Shown piece after piece: positions 34,182-44,700 of a stretch of 64,000 bases of DNA. The number at the start of each line of letters is the position of its first letter. Position 1 is the first letter of the stretch. The stretch spans positions 1-64,000 of the forward strand of contig JAKALP010000008.1 in assembly GCA_021824175.1 (NCBI GenBank), written 5' to 3'. The stretch comes from Deltaproteobacteria bacterium (lineage in GTDB: Bacteria; Desulfobacterota; Desulfobacteria; Desulfobacterales; Desulfosarcinaceae). Under the pieces are notes generated by a model. The model was not told where the DNA came from. It did no database searches and saw nothing but the letters and a program-made list of their open reading frames with translations. The translations under genes and the position numbers were made by a program.

Positions 34182-35168
34182 ATGATCAAAGAAGAAGTAC
34201 TTCAAAGTTTTAAGGGCAGCAATGTGCTGGTCACCGGCGGCTCGGGTTTGATCGGCCGTCAAATCGTCCGGATGCTGTGCAATGCCGGCGCGCATGTCCA
34301 GATCGTCTCCCTGGACAAAATCCAGGTAGACGCCCGGGCGTCCCACGTTTATGGCGATCTCACCGATTTCAACCTCTGCAAGGAGCTGACGCGGGGCAAG
34401 GAGTATGTCTTTCACCTGGCCGGCATCAAAGGCTCCATCGAGGTGACCAAAACCAAGCCGGCCAGCTTTTTCGTGCCCTTGCTGATGTTCAACACCAATG
34501 TGCTGGAAGCCTGCCGCATCAACAAGGTCCGAAAGGTGGTTTATACTAGTTCCATCGGGGCCTATCCCAGCGCCGAGGTGTTCGTCGAATCCCAGGGCAA
34601 CGATGGGCCGCCCATGGACATGTTTCCGGGCTGGGCCAAACGCATGGCCGAGATGCAGATCCAAGCCTACAAATTGCAGTACGGCCTCGACAATTTCTCC
34701 ATCGTGCGACCGTGCAATGTTTATGGTCCGGGCGACAACTTTGATCCTAAAAATGCCATGGTCATTCCCACCTTGATGTACCGGATCTTCCAAAAAGAAA
34801 ATCCGGTGAGCATCTGGGGCGATGGCTCCGCGGTGCGCGATTTTGCTTTCAGCCGCGATGTGGCCGAGGGCACGATTCTGGCGCTCTATCACGGGACCAA
34901 GGATGCGCCTTTCGTTAATCTGGGCAGCGGCAAGGGTGTTACGATCAAAGAACTGGTGGAGACATTGCAGCTATTTCTGGACTTCAATCCCTGGTTCGAT
35001 GCCGCCAAGCCTTCGGGATTTCCCAAGCGTGTTATGGATATCTCACTGGCCAGGGAGTTGATTGACTACAATCCTACTACCACCTTGGAGCAGGGCCTGC
35101 GGGAAACCTGGGATTGGTTTATCAATAACCAGGATGAATATCTTCAAAAGAAAAATTACTTTAAGTAA
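34182..35168 (+). CDS. NAD-dependent sugar epimerase/dehydratase family protein without the YxxxK tyrosine
   Basis: A 328-residue extended SDR. The cofactor motif is VTGGSGLIGRQIVR, followed by FHLAGIKG, YTSSIGAY and the C-terminal RPCNVYGPGDNFDP and WGDGSAVRDF typical of nucleotide-sugar epimerases. Where YxxxK is expected the sequence reads PGWAK, so the Tyr is Pro. The related protein at 37746 shows VGWMK at the same place. Substrate and reaction are open; 3,5-epimerisation/reduction (GDP-fucose synthase-like) is one guess. Confidence 0.8.
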   Translation: MIKEEVLQSFKGSNVLVTGGSGLIGRQIVRMLCNAGAHVQIVSLDKIQVDARASHVYGDLTDFNLCKELTRGKEYVFHLAGIKGSIEVTKTKPASFFVPLLMFNTNVLEACRINKVRKVVYTSSIGAYPSAEVFVESQGNDGPPMDMFPGWAKRMAEMQIQAYKLQYGLDNFSIVRPCNVYGPGDNFDPKNAMVIPTLMYRIFQKENPVSIWGDGSAVRDFAFSRDVAEGTILALYHGTKDAPFVNLGSGKGVTIKELVETLQLFLDFNPWFDAAKPSGFPKRVMDISLARELIDYNPTTTLEQGLRETWDWFINNQDEYLQKKNYFK

Positions 35169-35410
35169 GGCTGAAGGAAGAAGGTAGAAGGTTGAAGGTT
35201 GATGTGTTTTATAACAAGCAGTTTTTAGAATTAAGTTTAAAGTTTAAAGCGTAGGTGTTCCGTCTGATTTTTAAAACCCATATAAACCCGCTTTCCATTG
35301 GTAGAATTCCTTAACTTTAAACTTTATCTTTACACTTAAAACTCTTCTTTTCTTTCATATTGGGTATTTTACCTTGAGTTAATGACATTGATTAAAAGGT
35401 GTAGATAACC
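35169..35410. other. AT-rich spacer with an inverted repeat
   Basis: 242 bases with no gene. It holds an imperfect inverted repeat (TTAAGTTTAAAGTTTAAAG near 35232 and TTAACTTTAAACTTTAT near 35311), preceded by short GAAGGT-type repeats at 35170-35200. It may fold in RNA or act as a terminator and promoter region for the next gene. Confidence 0.45.
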
Positions 35411-36847
35411 ATGAGAATACTATTCTGCATCTACCAGTTGGACTATGCCGATCACATCGCGTTGGCCTATTTGTCCGCCATCGCCAAACAAAAGGGCCAC
35501 GCGACCTTTTTGTGTTGCATGCAGGACAGGGAGCTCAGCGCAGCCATAGCCGAATACCAACCGGATATCGTAGCCTACTCCGCCAATGTCTACGGCTTCG
35601 AGCAGATGGTGGCGGCCCATAAGAAGGCCAAAGCCAACCACCGGTTCATCTCCATCATGGGCGGGCCGCATCCCACTTATGTACCGGAAACTTTCGCCCA
35701 GGCGGAAGTGGATGCCTATTGTGTCGGTGAGGGCGAGTTGGCATTTGGCGATTTTTTAGACTGCATTGAAAAAGGGCAGCCATTTGACGGGGTTCCCAAC
35801 CTCATTACGGCCAAGGGCGCGAATCCGGTTCGTCCTCTCATTCGCGATTTGGATACTCTGCCGTTTCCGGATCGGGATTTGACCTTGGCCAACTCCTTTC
35901 TGAAAAATACTCCCAAAAAGACCTTTTATGCCACCCGGGGGTGTCCCTATCGCTGCAAGTACTGCTGCAACAATGCCTATCACGCCCTGTACCGCGGCAA
36001 AGGACCGGCGGTGCGGCGTTTCTCGGTGGAGCGCATCATCCGGGAAATCGAATATGTGAAATCGCGTTACCGCACGGAATTCATAAAATTCGGCGATGAC
36101 ATCTTCGCCATCAAGGCCGATGAGTGGCTCAAGGAGTTCTCCGATCAGTATGTCCGCCGGATCGGAATTCCATTCAATTGCTACTTGCGCATCGACAGGG
36201 TCAAGCCAGAAGTACTGCAACTGCTCAAAAGCGCCGGATGCTACTCCGTGCATCTGTCCATCGACAGCACCTCGTCGTTGGTCCGTGAAAAGATATTGGG
36301 CCGGCAGATGAAAGAGATCGACCTCATCGCGCCGCTGAAACTGATTCGCAGCTACGGCATTAACACTTGGGTCAACTTCATGCTGGCCGCTCCTGAATCC
36401 ACTTTGCAAGATGATCTGAATACGATTCGTGTGGCCCGAGAAGGCCGCGTGACCTATGCCGCCTATTCTACTACGGTGCCCATGAAGGGGACCGAGTTGT
36501 ATGATTACAGCGTCGCTCACCGGCTCATTGATCCTGTGACCCACAAGGGGGATATGACCGGCTGCACCCAGCCCACGGCTTTGCAGGGCTTTACCGAGCG
36601 GGAGAAGAACATACGCTATAATGTATATCTTCTCGGCGCCATCATCGCCAAGCTGCCGCCCATTTTTCATGAGATCGCCATGGGCCTGATCCGGATCATT
36701 CCGCCCAACCGCTTGTTCAAGAAAATGCGGGATGCTTTCTACAAATACAGCATCGAAAATACGATTTTCAGATTGCATCGACCCGTAGAATGCAAGGCGT
36801 CCTCGCCGCTGGCAACATCCACCTATTGCGAGAATAAAGCATCATGA
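35411..36847 (+). CDS. B12-binding radical SAM protein
   Basis: A 478-residue enzyme with an N-terminal cobalamin-binding-like domain (about 1-130; IMGGPHPTYVPE) and a radical SAM core with C178, C182, C185 (CPYRCKYC). The C-terminal region is helical and contains a hydrophobic stretch (VYLLGAIIAKLPPIF), as in many members of this group (BchE/HpnJ-like). The stop overlaps the start of the RmlC-like gene (ATGA). The reaction is unknown; methylation or carbon-skeleton change of a sugar or lipid is possible. Confidence 0.86.
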   Translation: MRILFCIYQLDYADHIALAYLSAIAKQKGHATFLCCMQDRELSAAIAEYQPDIVAYSANVYGFEQMVAAHKKAKANHRFISIMGGPHPTYVPETFAQAEVDAYCVGEGELAFGDFLDCIEKGQPFDGVPNLITAKGANPVRPLIRDLDTLPFPDRDLTLANSFLKNTPKKTFYATRGCPYRCKYCCNNAYHALYRGKGPAVRRFSVERIIREIEYVKSRYRTEFIKFGDDIFAIKADEWLKEFSDQYVRRIGIPFNCYLRIDRVKPEVLQLLKSAGCYSVHLSIDSTSSLVREKILGRQMKEIDLIAPLKLIRSYGINTWVNFMLAAPESTLQDDLNTIRVAREGRVTYAAYSTTVPMKGTELYDYSVAHRLIDPVTHKGDMTGCTQPTALQGFTEREKNIRYNVYLLGAIIAKLPPIFHEIAMGLIRIIPPNRLFKKMRDAFYKYSIENTIFRLHRPVECKASSPLATSTYCENKAS

Positions 36848-37356
36848 TTGTAGAAAAAACCAATCTAAAGGAAGTACTGTTGATCAAGCCCGAGGCCTTC
36901 GAGGACCATCGCGGCCAATATGTGGAACTTTACAATGATGAGTTGTACCGGAAGCACGGTATTGGCGTGACTTTTGTCCAGGACGACATCTCCGTTTCCC
37001 ATCGTCATGTGCTGCGGGGCATCCACGGCGATGGAGAAACATGGAAGCTCATCTCCTGTCTGCACGGCAGCTTTTACTTTGTGGTGGTCAATTGCGATAC
37101 CGCTTCACCAGACTTTGGCCAATGGCAATCCTTTACCTTGTCCGAAAGCAATCGCCATCAGGTGCTGGTGCCGCCCAAACACGGCAACGCCCATCTGGTG
37201 ATCAGCGAAAGCGCCATCTTCCACTACAAACAAACCACCTACTACAATCCCAAGGGGCAATTCACTTACGTGTGGAATGACCCTCGTCTGAATATCTGGT
37301 GGCCGATCAAAACTCCGATTTTATCCCGCCGGGATGAGATGGGCCGTTTCGTTTGA
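36844..37356 (+). CDS. RmlC-like dTDP-4-dehydrorhamnose 3,5-epimerase family protein
   Basis: A 170-residue cupin of the RmlC family. DHRGQYVELYN, LRGIHGDG (with the catalytic His), KLISCLHGSFYFVVVNC and VLVPPKHGNAHLV (second His) follow the family order. YKQTTYYNP matches the tyrosine region. It would epimerise C3 and/or C5 of a 4-keto sugar nucleotide, for example the product of the Gmd-like enzyme. The ATGA overlap couples it to the radical SAM gene. Confidence 0.83.
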   Translation: MIVEKTNLKEVLLIKPEAFEDHRGQYVELYNDELYRKHGIGVTFVQDDISVSHRHVLRGIHGDGETWKLISCLHGSFYFVVVNCDTASPDFGQWQSFTLSESNRHQVLVPPKHGNAHLVISESAIFHYKQTTYYNPKGQFTYVWNDPRLNIWWPIKTPILSRRDEMGRFV

Positions 37357-37392
37357 TATTGATGGCCTCGTAATAATTCGCACAGCAATCGT

Positions 37393-37475
37393 TAATGTCA
37401 TCCCCGCGAAGGCTGGGAACCAGTAAAAACGGGTTGTTCTGGACCCCCGGCTTCTCGGGGGTGACGCCCTTTCGG
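37393..37475 (+). repeat. REP-like double-hairpin element, type II, copy 3
   Basis: Stems ATCCCCGC..GCTGGGAA (one mismatch) and ACCCCCGG..CGGGGGT, linked by CCAGTAAAAACGGGTTGTTCTGG, and ending GTGACGCCCTTTCGG. It lies in the 389-base gap 37357-37745, together with a type I copy. Confidence 0.85.
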
Positions 37476-37556
37476 ACTTTTTACGAACCCATCAATATTG
37501 AATTACAAAGTTTTCCTTCAACATTTTGCTGTTCCTTGTTCGATATTCATTTAAGT

Positions 37557-37685
37557 GAGGGGTCGGGGAGTTTTTCGTTTAGCGGCCCGTCATTCCCGCG
37601 AAGGCGGGAATCCAGATTCTTATGGTGCCATTACGCTGGATGCCCGCCTGCGCGGGCATGACGAAAGAAACTCCCCGATGCCTGA
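37557..37685 (+). repeat. REP-like double-hairpin element, type I, copy 4
   Basis: The best-preserved type I copy: outer arms TCGGGGAGTTTTTCG and CGAAAGAAACTCCCCGA, with inner stems ATTCCCGC..GCGGGAAT and ATGCCCGC..GCGGGCAT. It sits 80 bases downstream of a type II copy. Confidence 0.9.
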
Positions 37686-37745
37686 TTTAAATTGGCGCAT
37701 ATGGGGGAAACCCTCCCAATTTCAAGAAGATGAATAGGATACCCA

Positions 37746-38711
37746 ATGTTCAAGAATAAAAAGGTTCTGGTTACCGGCGGCGCAGGCTTTGTGGGCGCCA
37801 ATCTGGTTCAAAGATTGCTGAAAGAAGGCGTCTCGGTGCGGGCCACGCTGCACCGCAAAGATGCCGTCATCAAAGATAAGCGGGTGGAGTACATTCGCTG
37901 CGACCTTCAAAATACCGATGACGCCCGGCGGGTGTGCCAGGGCATGGATTACGTGTTCTTATGCGCGGCCAATACGTCCGGCGCGGCGGTCATTGAGAAG
38001 ACGCCGCTGGTGCATCTGACCCCCAATCTGGTCATGAACGCCTTGATGCTGGAAGCAGCTTATGCAGCCGGCGTTCAGAAAGTGCTTTTTATCAGCAGCA
38101 ATACGGTCTACCCGTTGACCGATTATCCAGTCAAGGAAGAAGATGCCTGCTACGATTTCTATGAAAAGTACTTTATTGTCGGCTGGATGAAGCGCTTTTC
38201 AGAGATCGTGTGCGAAATGTATGCGACCAAGATCAAAAAGCCCATGGCCACCATCGTGGTGCGACCCGGCAATATCTACGGTCCCCTGGATGACTTTGAC
38301 TGGGAAACTTCCCATGTGCTGCCGGCCCTGATCCGCAAAGTGGTGGAGCGCATGGACCCCATACCGGTATGGGGCGATGGGATGGACATCAAGGATTTCA
38401 TCTACATCGATGACTTTATCGACGCCCTGCTGCTGGCCATGGAGAAAATACAGGGATTCGATGTGGTCAATGTCGCCGGCGGCAAACCCTATGTGCTCAG
38501 AGATTTGTTGAATATCATCATCGCGGCGGACGGCTACAAAAATCCCCGCATTGCCTATGACAGCAGCAAGCCCACCATGATCCCCAAGCGACTGATCGAC
38601 GGAGCCAAGGCGCGTGAAATTCTCGGATTTTCTCCCAAAACGCCCATCGAGGAAGGACTTCGCCGGACCATTGCCTGGTATCGTCGATCACTGCAAAGGA
38701 AAGCGGCCTGA
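37746..38711 (+). CDS. NAD-dependent sugar epimerase/dehydratase family protein without the YxxxK tyrosine
   Basis: A 321-residue extended SDR with VTGGAGFVGANLVQ, CAANTSGAAV, ISSNTVYP, RPGNIYGPLDDFDW and WGDGMDIKDFIYIDD. The region expected to hold YxxxK reads YFIVGWMKR, so Val stands at the Tyr position and the nearest Tyr is seven residues before the Lys. It is homologous to the protein at 34182, and the pair may act in sequence or as a heteromer. The ATG follows AGGAT. The stop overlaps the start of the giant glycosyltransferase (TGATG). Confidence 0.8.
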   Translation: MFKNKKVLVTGGAGFVGANLVQRLLKEGVSVRATLHRKDAVIKDKRVEYIRCDLQNTDDARRVCQGMDYVFLCAANTSGAAVIEKTPLVHLTPNLVMNALMLEAAYAAGVQKVLFISSNTVYPLTDYPVKEEDACYDFYEKYFIVGWMKRFSEIVCEMYATKIKKPMATIVVRPGNIYGPLDDFDWETSHVLPALIRKVVERMDPIPVWGDGMDIKDFIYIDDFIDALLLAMEKIQGFDVVNVAGGKPYVLRDLLNIIIAADGYKNPRIAYDSSKPTMIPKRLIDGAKAREILGFSPKTPIEEGLRRTIAWYRRSLQRKAA

Positions 38712-41700
38712 TGATCCGATTTGATCACAACCAATCGACATCAACCGGTTCATTGCCGTTGGTGTCGATTTTTTGTTTTTGCAAGAATGCGGCCGGTACG
38801 ATTCGACGATGTATCGACAGCATGCTTGCACAGGACTATCCCAACATTGAAATCGTAGTGCAAGACGGTGCTTCCACGGACGGCACCCTGGAGATCTTGC
38901 ATTCCTATGATCGTCGCATCGATCTGGTTTCCGAGCCGGATAGAGGATCAGGGGATGCCATGTTCCGCGTTTTGCGACGAATTAATGGAGAATTTTTCGG
39001 TTCCTGCCTCTCAGATGAAGTAATGATGCCCACGGCTGTGTCATGGGCCATGGAGAATTTCAAACAAAGGCCCAAGGCGGCGGCCATATATGGCGATTTT
39101 TTCCTGCTGGATAAGGCCGGCCGGATCATCGGCACCGAATATCCCATTGATTGGGATTATGCCAAATTGCTGTCGTCTGAATTCATTCCTCCATTTTGCG
39201 CATCCTTCTTCCAGAAAAATTGTTTCGACGCCATTGACCTAAATGAATATACCGGCTGTGGCGAGTTTGAGTTCTGGGCGCGATTGGGAGCGCGGTTTCC
39301 AATTTATCATGTGCCTGGTATCGTTGCTAAATACTGTGTTCATCAAGAGCAACTCAGCAGCCGGGTAGAACTTTTGGCGGACCAGGCCCAAGCCAGGAAG
39401 GCGGCAGTAGAAAGGATTTTTGCCGATCCGAGCATGCCCGCAAATTTGCGAACCCTTCAAGCCGATGCATTGGATGGCATCCAATCCTGGCTAACGGTAA
39501 GCTACTGCCACGCCAATGCATGGGAATTGGCCAGGAAGAGTTTCCTGGGCAGCATTGATCACGACCGCAATAAACAACGCCTACGCGGCATCGGAGATCG
39601 GTTGATCGCCTACGGAGTAAAACTCTTTAAAGCCGGCCGGCTTGAAGAAGCAAAATCTTATTTGGAAATCCCATTGCATGCGAAAGAGTTGTTTGACCCC
39701 GAAGAGGTGGAGAAGGTCTCGTCTATCTGGTCCAAAGCTTTTGCATCAAATGAGATTCAACCTTCTAAAGCATTTGAAAGTGAGCTGAATCAGGTCATCC
39801 CAGCCGAAATTAAAAATGATGCTTTTCATCGTCTGATTCAAAAGTTGGCGGCTGACGAGAATGTGGTTCATATCCTTGAGATTGGCAGCTCAGCCGGTCA
39901 AGGAAGTACGGCCGCCTTTGTGGATGCCTTGCGCAAAAGAAGAGTACCTGGTCATCTATATTGCCTGGAGATCTCCGCTCCCCGTTTTGAACAACTTCAG
40001 CACTGTTATAGGGCGGATGCTTTTGTCCATTGTCACCAGTGGTCCTCGGTTGATCAGAACGGTTTTGCCGATGAAGAGGCTGTACACAATTTTTACCACC
40101 AAATTCGATCTCCGCTGAATCAATACTCATTCGACAGGGTATTAGGGTGGTTGCGGCAAGACAAGGAATATATCCAGCATCATCAAATCAATACCGGCGG
40201 AGTCAACCGCATAAAGTCCAAATATGGTATCGAGCAGTTTGATATGGTGCTCATCGATGGTTCGGAATTCACCGGGCAGGCTGAGCTGGAGCTGGTTTAC
40301 GGCGCCCGGTTCATCCTGCTGGATGATATCAATACTTTTAAAAATCACTCCAATTATCAGCGTCTGAGCAAAGATCCACAATATTCACTTCTTGCCGAAG
40401 ATAAGGTGTTGCGCAATGGATATGCTGTCTTTGAACGCCGCGCTGAAGTATTGCCCACACACTTCTTCACCATTGTCCTCAACGGCATGCCCTTCATCGA
40501 GTACCATATCGAAGTGTTCAAGGCGTTGAATCTGCCCTGGCATTGGCACATCATCGAAGGTGTGGCGGATCATGCCCATGACACGGCCTGGGGCAAGGCC
40601 AATGGCGGGCGCATTCCGGCCGAGTATCACCACAACGGCCTGAGCGTGGATGGCACCACGGCCTATTTGGATGAACTGGCCCGCCGTCATCCCGCACACA
40701 TCACGTTGTACCGGCCCCTGGCCGGCCGTTTCTGGGACGGCAAGCTGGCCATGGTCTCCGCGCCGATGGCCAATCTTCCCGCTGAGTGTCTGCTGTGGCA
40801 GATCGACGCGGATGAGTTATGGACCGCCGACCAGATCCGGCGGATGCATGCCATGTTCATGGCCCAGCCCATGCGCACGGCGGCTCATTTTCATTGCCAT
40901 TTCTTCGTGGGCCCGGAGCTGGTGACCATCTCAACCAATGCTTACAGCCATCACAACGATTATGAGTGGTTCCGCGTTTGGCGGTATCGGCAGGGGATGC
41001 GCTGGCAAAGTCATGAGCCACCCCGCTTGATGGTAAATCAGGCGGAGCAGTGGCGCGACGTGGCCAAGATCCATCCCTTTACTCACAAGGAGACTGAAGC
41101 CGCCGGACTGGTCTTCACCCATTACGCCTATGTCTATGAGCACCAGGTGCAATTCAAGGAAGCGTATTACGGGTACAAAGGGGCGGTGCAGCAGTGGCGG
41201 CGTTTGCAACAGGCCGAAGTACTTCCGGCGCGGCTGAAAGAGTATCTGGCCTGGGTTAAAGATTCGGCCTGCGCGGATCGGGTGGAAAAACGCACCATCG
41301 GCCATGGGGTGGCGCCGGTGCGGTGGCGCTTTGAGGAGTCAAAGCTGGAAAGTGCTTCGAAGAAGATTCATATCGTCATCGACGGCGTGATCTTCCAATT
41401 GCAGCATCGGCAGCCCATGGGCATCAGCCGGGTGTGGCGGAATTTACTGCCTGAACTGATTAAGGTCTTGCCCGATGCGCGGTTTACCATTCTTGAGCGG
41501 CGTGGGTTTACGGTGCCCTTTGATGCAATACCGCGGCACACGATTGCTCCTTATATTTTTGGTGGCGAAAAAGCCCTGGATCATGATGACGAAATGCTGC
41601 GCCGGGTCTGCCAGGAACTCAAGGCGGATCTGTTCATCTCCACCTATTTTACCAGAGCGCCTGGAATCAAGAACATAGTCCTGGTGCATGATCTGATCCC

Positions 41701-44700
41701 GGAAATCATGGGGCATGATTTATCCCAGCCGGAATGGCGTTCCAAGATTCGCGCCCTGGATTACGCCGATGCCCTGGCGGCAATATCCAAACGCACCCTT
41801 GATGATCTCAAAGGCCACTATCCCCATGCAGCCGTGCGTCCGGCCGCTGTGGTGCCCAATGGTTTGAGTGCGCCGTTTGGAGCCGTGGACGAAATGAAAA
41901 TTGCGGCCTTCAGGCAGCAACACCATTTAGATGCCCCGTATGTGCTGATGGTGGGCAACCGGTACCTTTATAAAAACGGCGAGTTTGTTTTCAAATGCTT
42001 GCGGCATCCGCAATGGGCGCCGGGGTTGCGTTTGCTTTGCGTGGGCGGCGAAGTCCGTCTCACTGATCTGGAAGAACGCATGGCGCGGGAGGGCAGGGCG
42101 GTTTTTCTACCGCGCTTGACCGATGAAGAGCTATCGGTAGCCTATGCCGGCGCCGAAGCATATCTGTGTGCCTCCAAGTATGAAGGATTTGGTCTGCCGA
42201 TTCTTGAGGCCATGGCGTGTGGATGCCCGGTCATCACCACGGCGGGCGGCGCGCTGCCGGAGACCGCCGGTGATGCGGCCTTATACGTGGATGGGGATTC
42301 AGCTGAAACATTGTTGATGGCCATAGATAAAGTGCGCCAGCCGGAACAGCGCCGGGAATGGGTCGCCCGTGGCTTGATGCGGGCGGCGGGCTTTTCCTGG
42401 ACCCGGAGCGCCGAAAGCATGGCGGAGCTCATCCTGGAGGTCGTCCAACGGCCGGCCATCCTCATTTCGGCCATTGTTTCCACTTATAACAGCGAGCGCT
42501 TCATGCGGGGGTGCCTGGAAGATCTGTTGTCCCAAACAGCGGCCGACCGCCTGGAGATCGTGGTCATCGACAGTGCCTCCGGCCAGAATGAAAGGGCCAT
42601 TGTCCGGGAATTTCAAAGGTATTGCGCTAATATCAAATACATCCGCACCCAAAACCGAGAGCCGCTCTATGCGGCCTGGAATCGCGGTATAAAACTTGCA
42701 CAAGGTAAGTATGTCACCAGCGCCAATACCGATGACCGCCACCGGCGCAATGGCTTGGAGCAGATGGCGGCGGTGCTGGAGACGCAACCGCGGGTGGCCC
42801 TGGTTTATGCCGATGTGATCAAAACGGCCACGGAGAACGAGACTTTTAGTAAATGCACGCCCGCCGGTATGCTGTGCTGGTTTGATTGGGACCGCCGGCG
42901 GTTGCTGAGCGATGGCTGTTTTATGGGGCCGCAACCCATGTGGCGGCGTTCGGTGCATGACGTTTTCAGATATTTTGACGAAAGTTTGACGGTATCTTCG
43001 GACTATGAGTTCTGGTTGCGCATATCCCAGATATTTGACTTCCAACGCCTTGCCAGCCCTTTGGGGCTCTATTTGGAACGGGCCGACAGCGTCGAGCATG
43101 CCGACCACCAGAAAAAGCTGGCTGAGGATGGCACGGTTCATGCCACTTATCTTCGTGCCCTGGAAGAAAAGAGGATCATCGGGTTCGAGCCGTTTGAGCA
43201 TTTGCGCCGGGGAGATTTAGCGCAACAGCGCCAAGCCGTGGCGCGGATTCAGAATCTTGTTGCAATGGGGGGCTTTGAAGCAGCGGCCGGGCTGAGAAGA
43301 CTTTGTAACGAGTTGAATGACAACCTGGTTCGCGGTGCAGTGGACCAGGAAAATATCGAAGATTTTATCAAACATGTCAGCCATCACTTTCTGGCCCGCC
43401 ATGGGGTATTGATCGGCGGTGCAGGCCAGGCTGACCTAAGGGAATCGGAAGACGCGGCAGTGACCACCCAGGCCCTGATCAACCGAACTGAACCATCGCC
43501 CCAAGGAGGCGCACTTATGCATTTCGCGGAAAAGATTCATCAAGGGATTCATCTTTTGCTGCAAAACGGCCATACTGAAATAGCCCAGTGGATGCTGGAG
43601 AAGCTGGTGGCCGATTTCCCCCAGCATGCCCAGGCCCATCATGAGCGCGCCATCCTGGCTCACAAGCTTTCCGATATCCATACCGCCGCCATTCACTTCA
43701 AGCGCGCGGCTGAGTTGGCCCCCGGAGATATTCAGATTCAGAAGAGTTTGGGCGATTTCTACCACGTGAGCCAGGGGCGTACCGAAGAAGCCCTCGCCCA
43801 GTATAAGAAGGTGTTGAGCCTCAACCCGCGTGAACTGGAAACATTGCTGACCACGGCCCATCTGCTGGTGTCCCAACGGCGCTTTGACGAGGCCCGCGGC
43901 TATTATGAGAAAGTACTGGCCATTGATCCCCATCAGGCCGAGGCCCGGCAGATCCTGAATAAATTGAACGCCCGCATGACGCCTCCCGCGCCCACGGAAT
44001 CGGCCGAGTCGCTGTATCAGAAGGCGACCTCCCAGGCCAAGGCCGGTCAGCGCCGGGAATCCGTCAACACCCTGGAAATACTTCTTTCCATGGAGCCCAA
44101 TCATGCTTCGGCCCACAATGATTTAGGTGTCCTTTATTATGAATCCGGCGATTCCAACAAAGCGCAATTGCATTATGAGAAAGCGGCTGAACTGGAGCCG
44201 GAAAATTTAACTTACCTGAAGAATTTGGCTGATTTTTACTTCCTGGATCAGGCCAACGCGGAAAAGGCGCTGAAGCTGTATATCCAAGTCTTGACCATCA
44301 ATCCACAGGATGTCGAGGCGTTGATGGGCTGCGGCTATATTTGTAAAACGCTGGGACGCGATGAAGATGCCCGCGTGTTCTTCAATCGTGTGCTTGAAAT
44401 CGAACCCTGGCACAACGATGCCGGCCAGCTATTGCAGCAGCTGGATACCCAAACGGCGAAAGCACCGGTTCCGGGTTGGCAAGACAACTCGCTGGATCTA
44501 TATCAGCAGGCCCAAGACAGGGCCGCTGCCCGTGACAGCAATGGCGCTGTTGAGTCTCTTCAACAATTGATTGCCCGGCAACCCAGGCATGCCATGGCTT
44601 ACAATGATTTGGGGGTTTTGTTCTACGAAAAAGGCGATAAGAATCAGGCTTTGCGCCACTATGAAGAGGCCTATCGCCTGGAGCCGATGAATCCCACCAT

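Noticed and set aside
8380-37685. GC-rich repeated hairpins as a CRISPR array
   Set aside because: Copies are kilobases apart with no regular spacers and no cas genes; the structure is that of REP/BIME elements.
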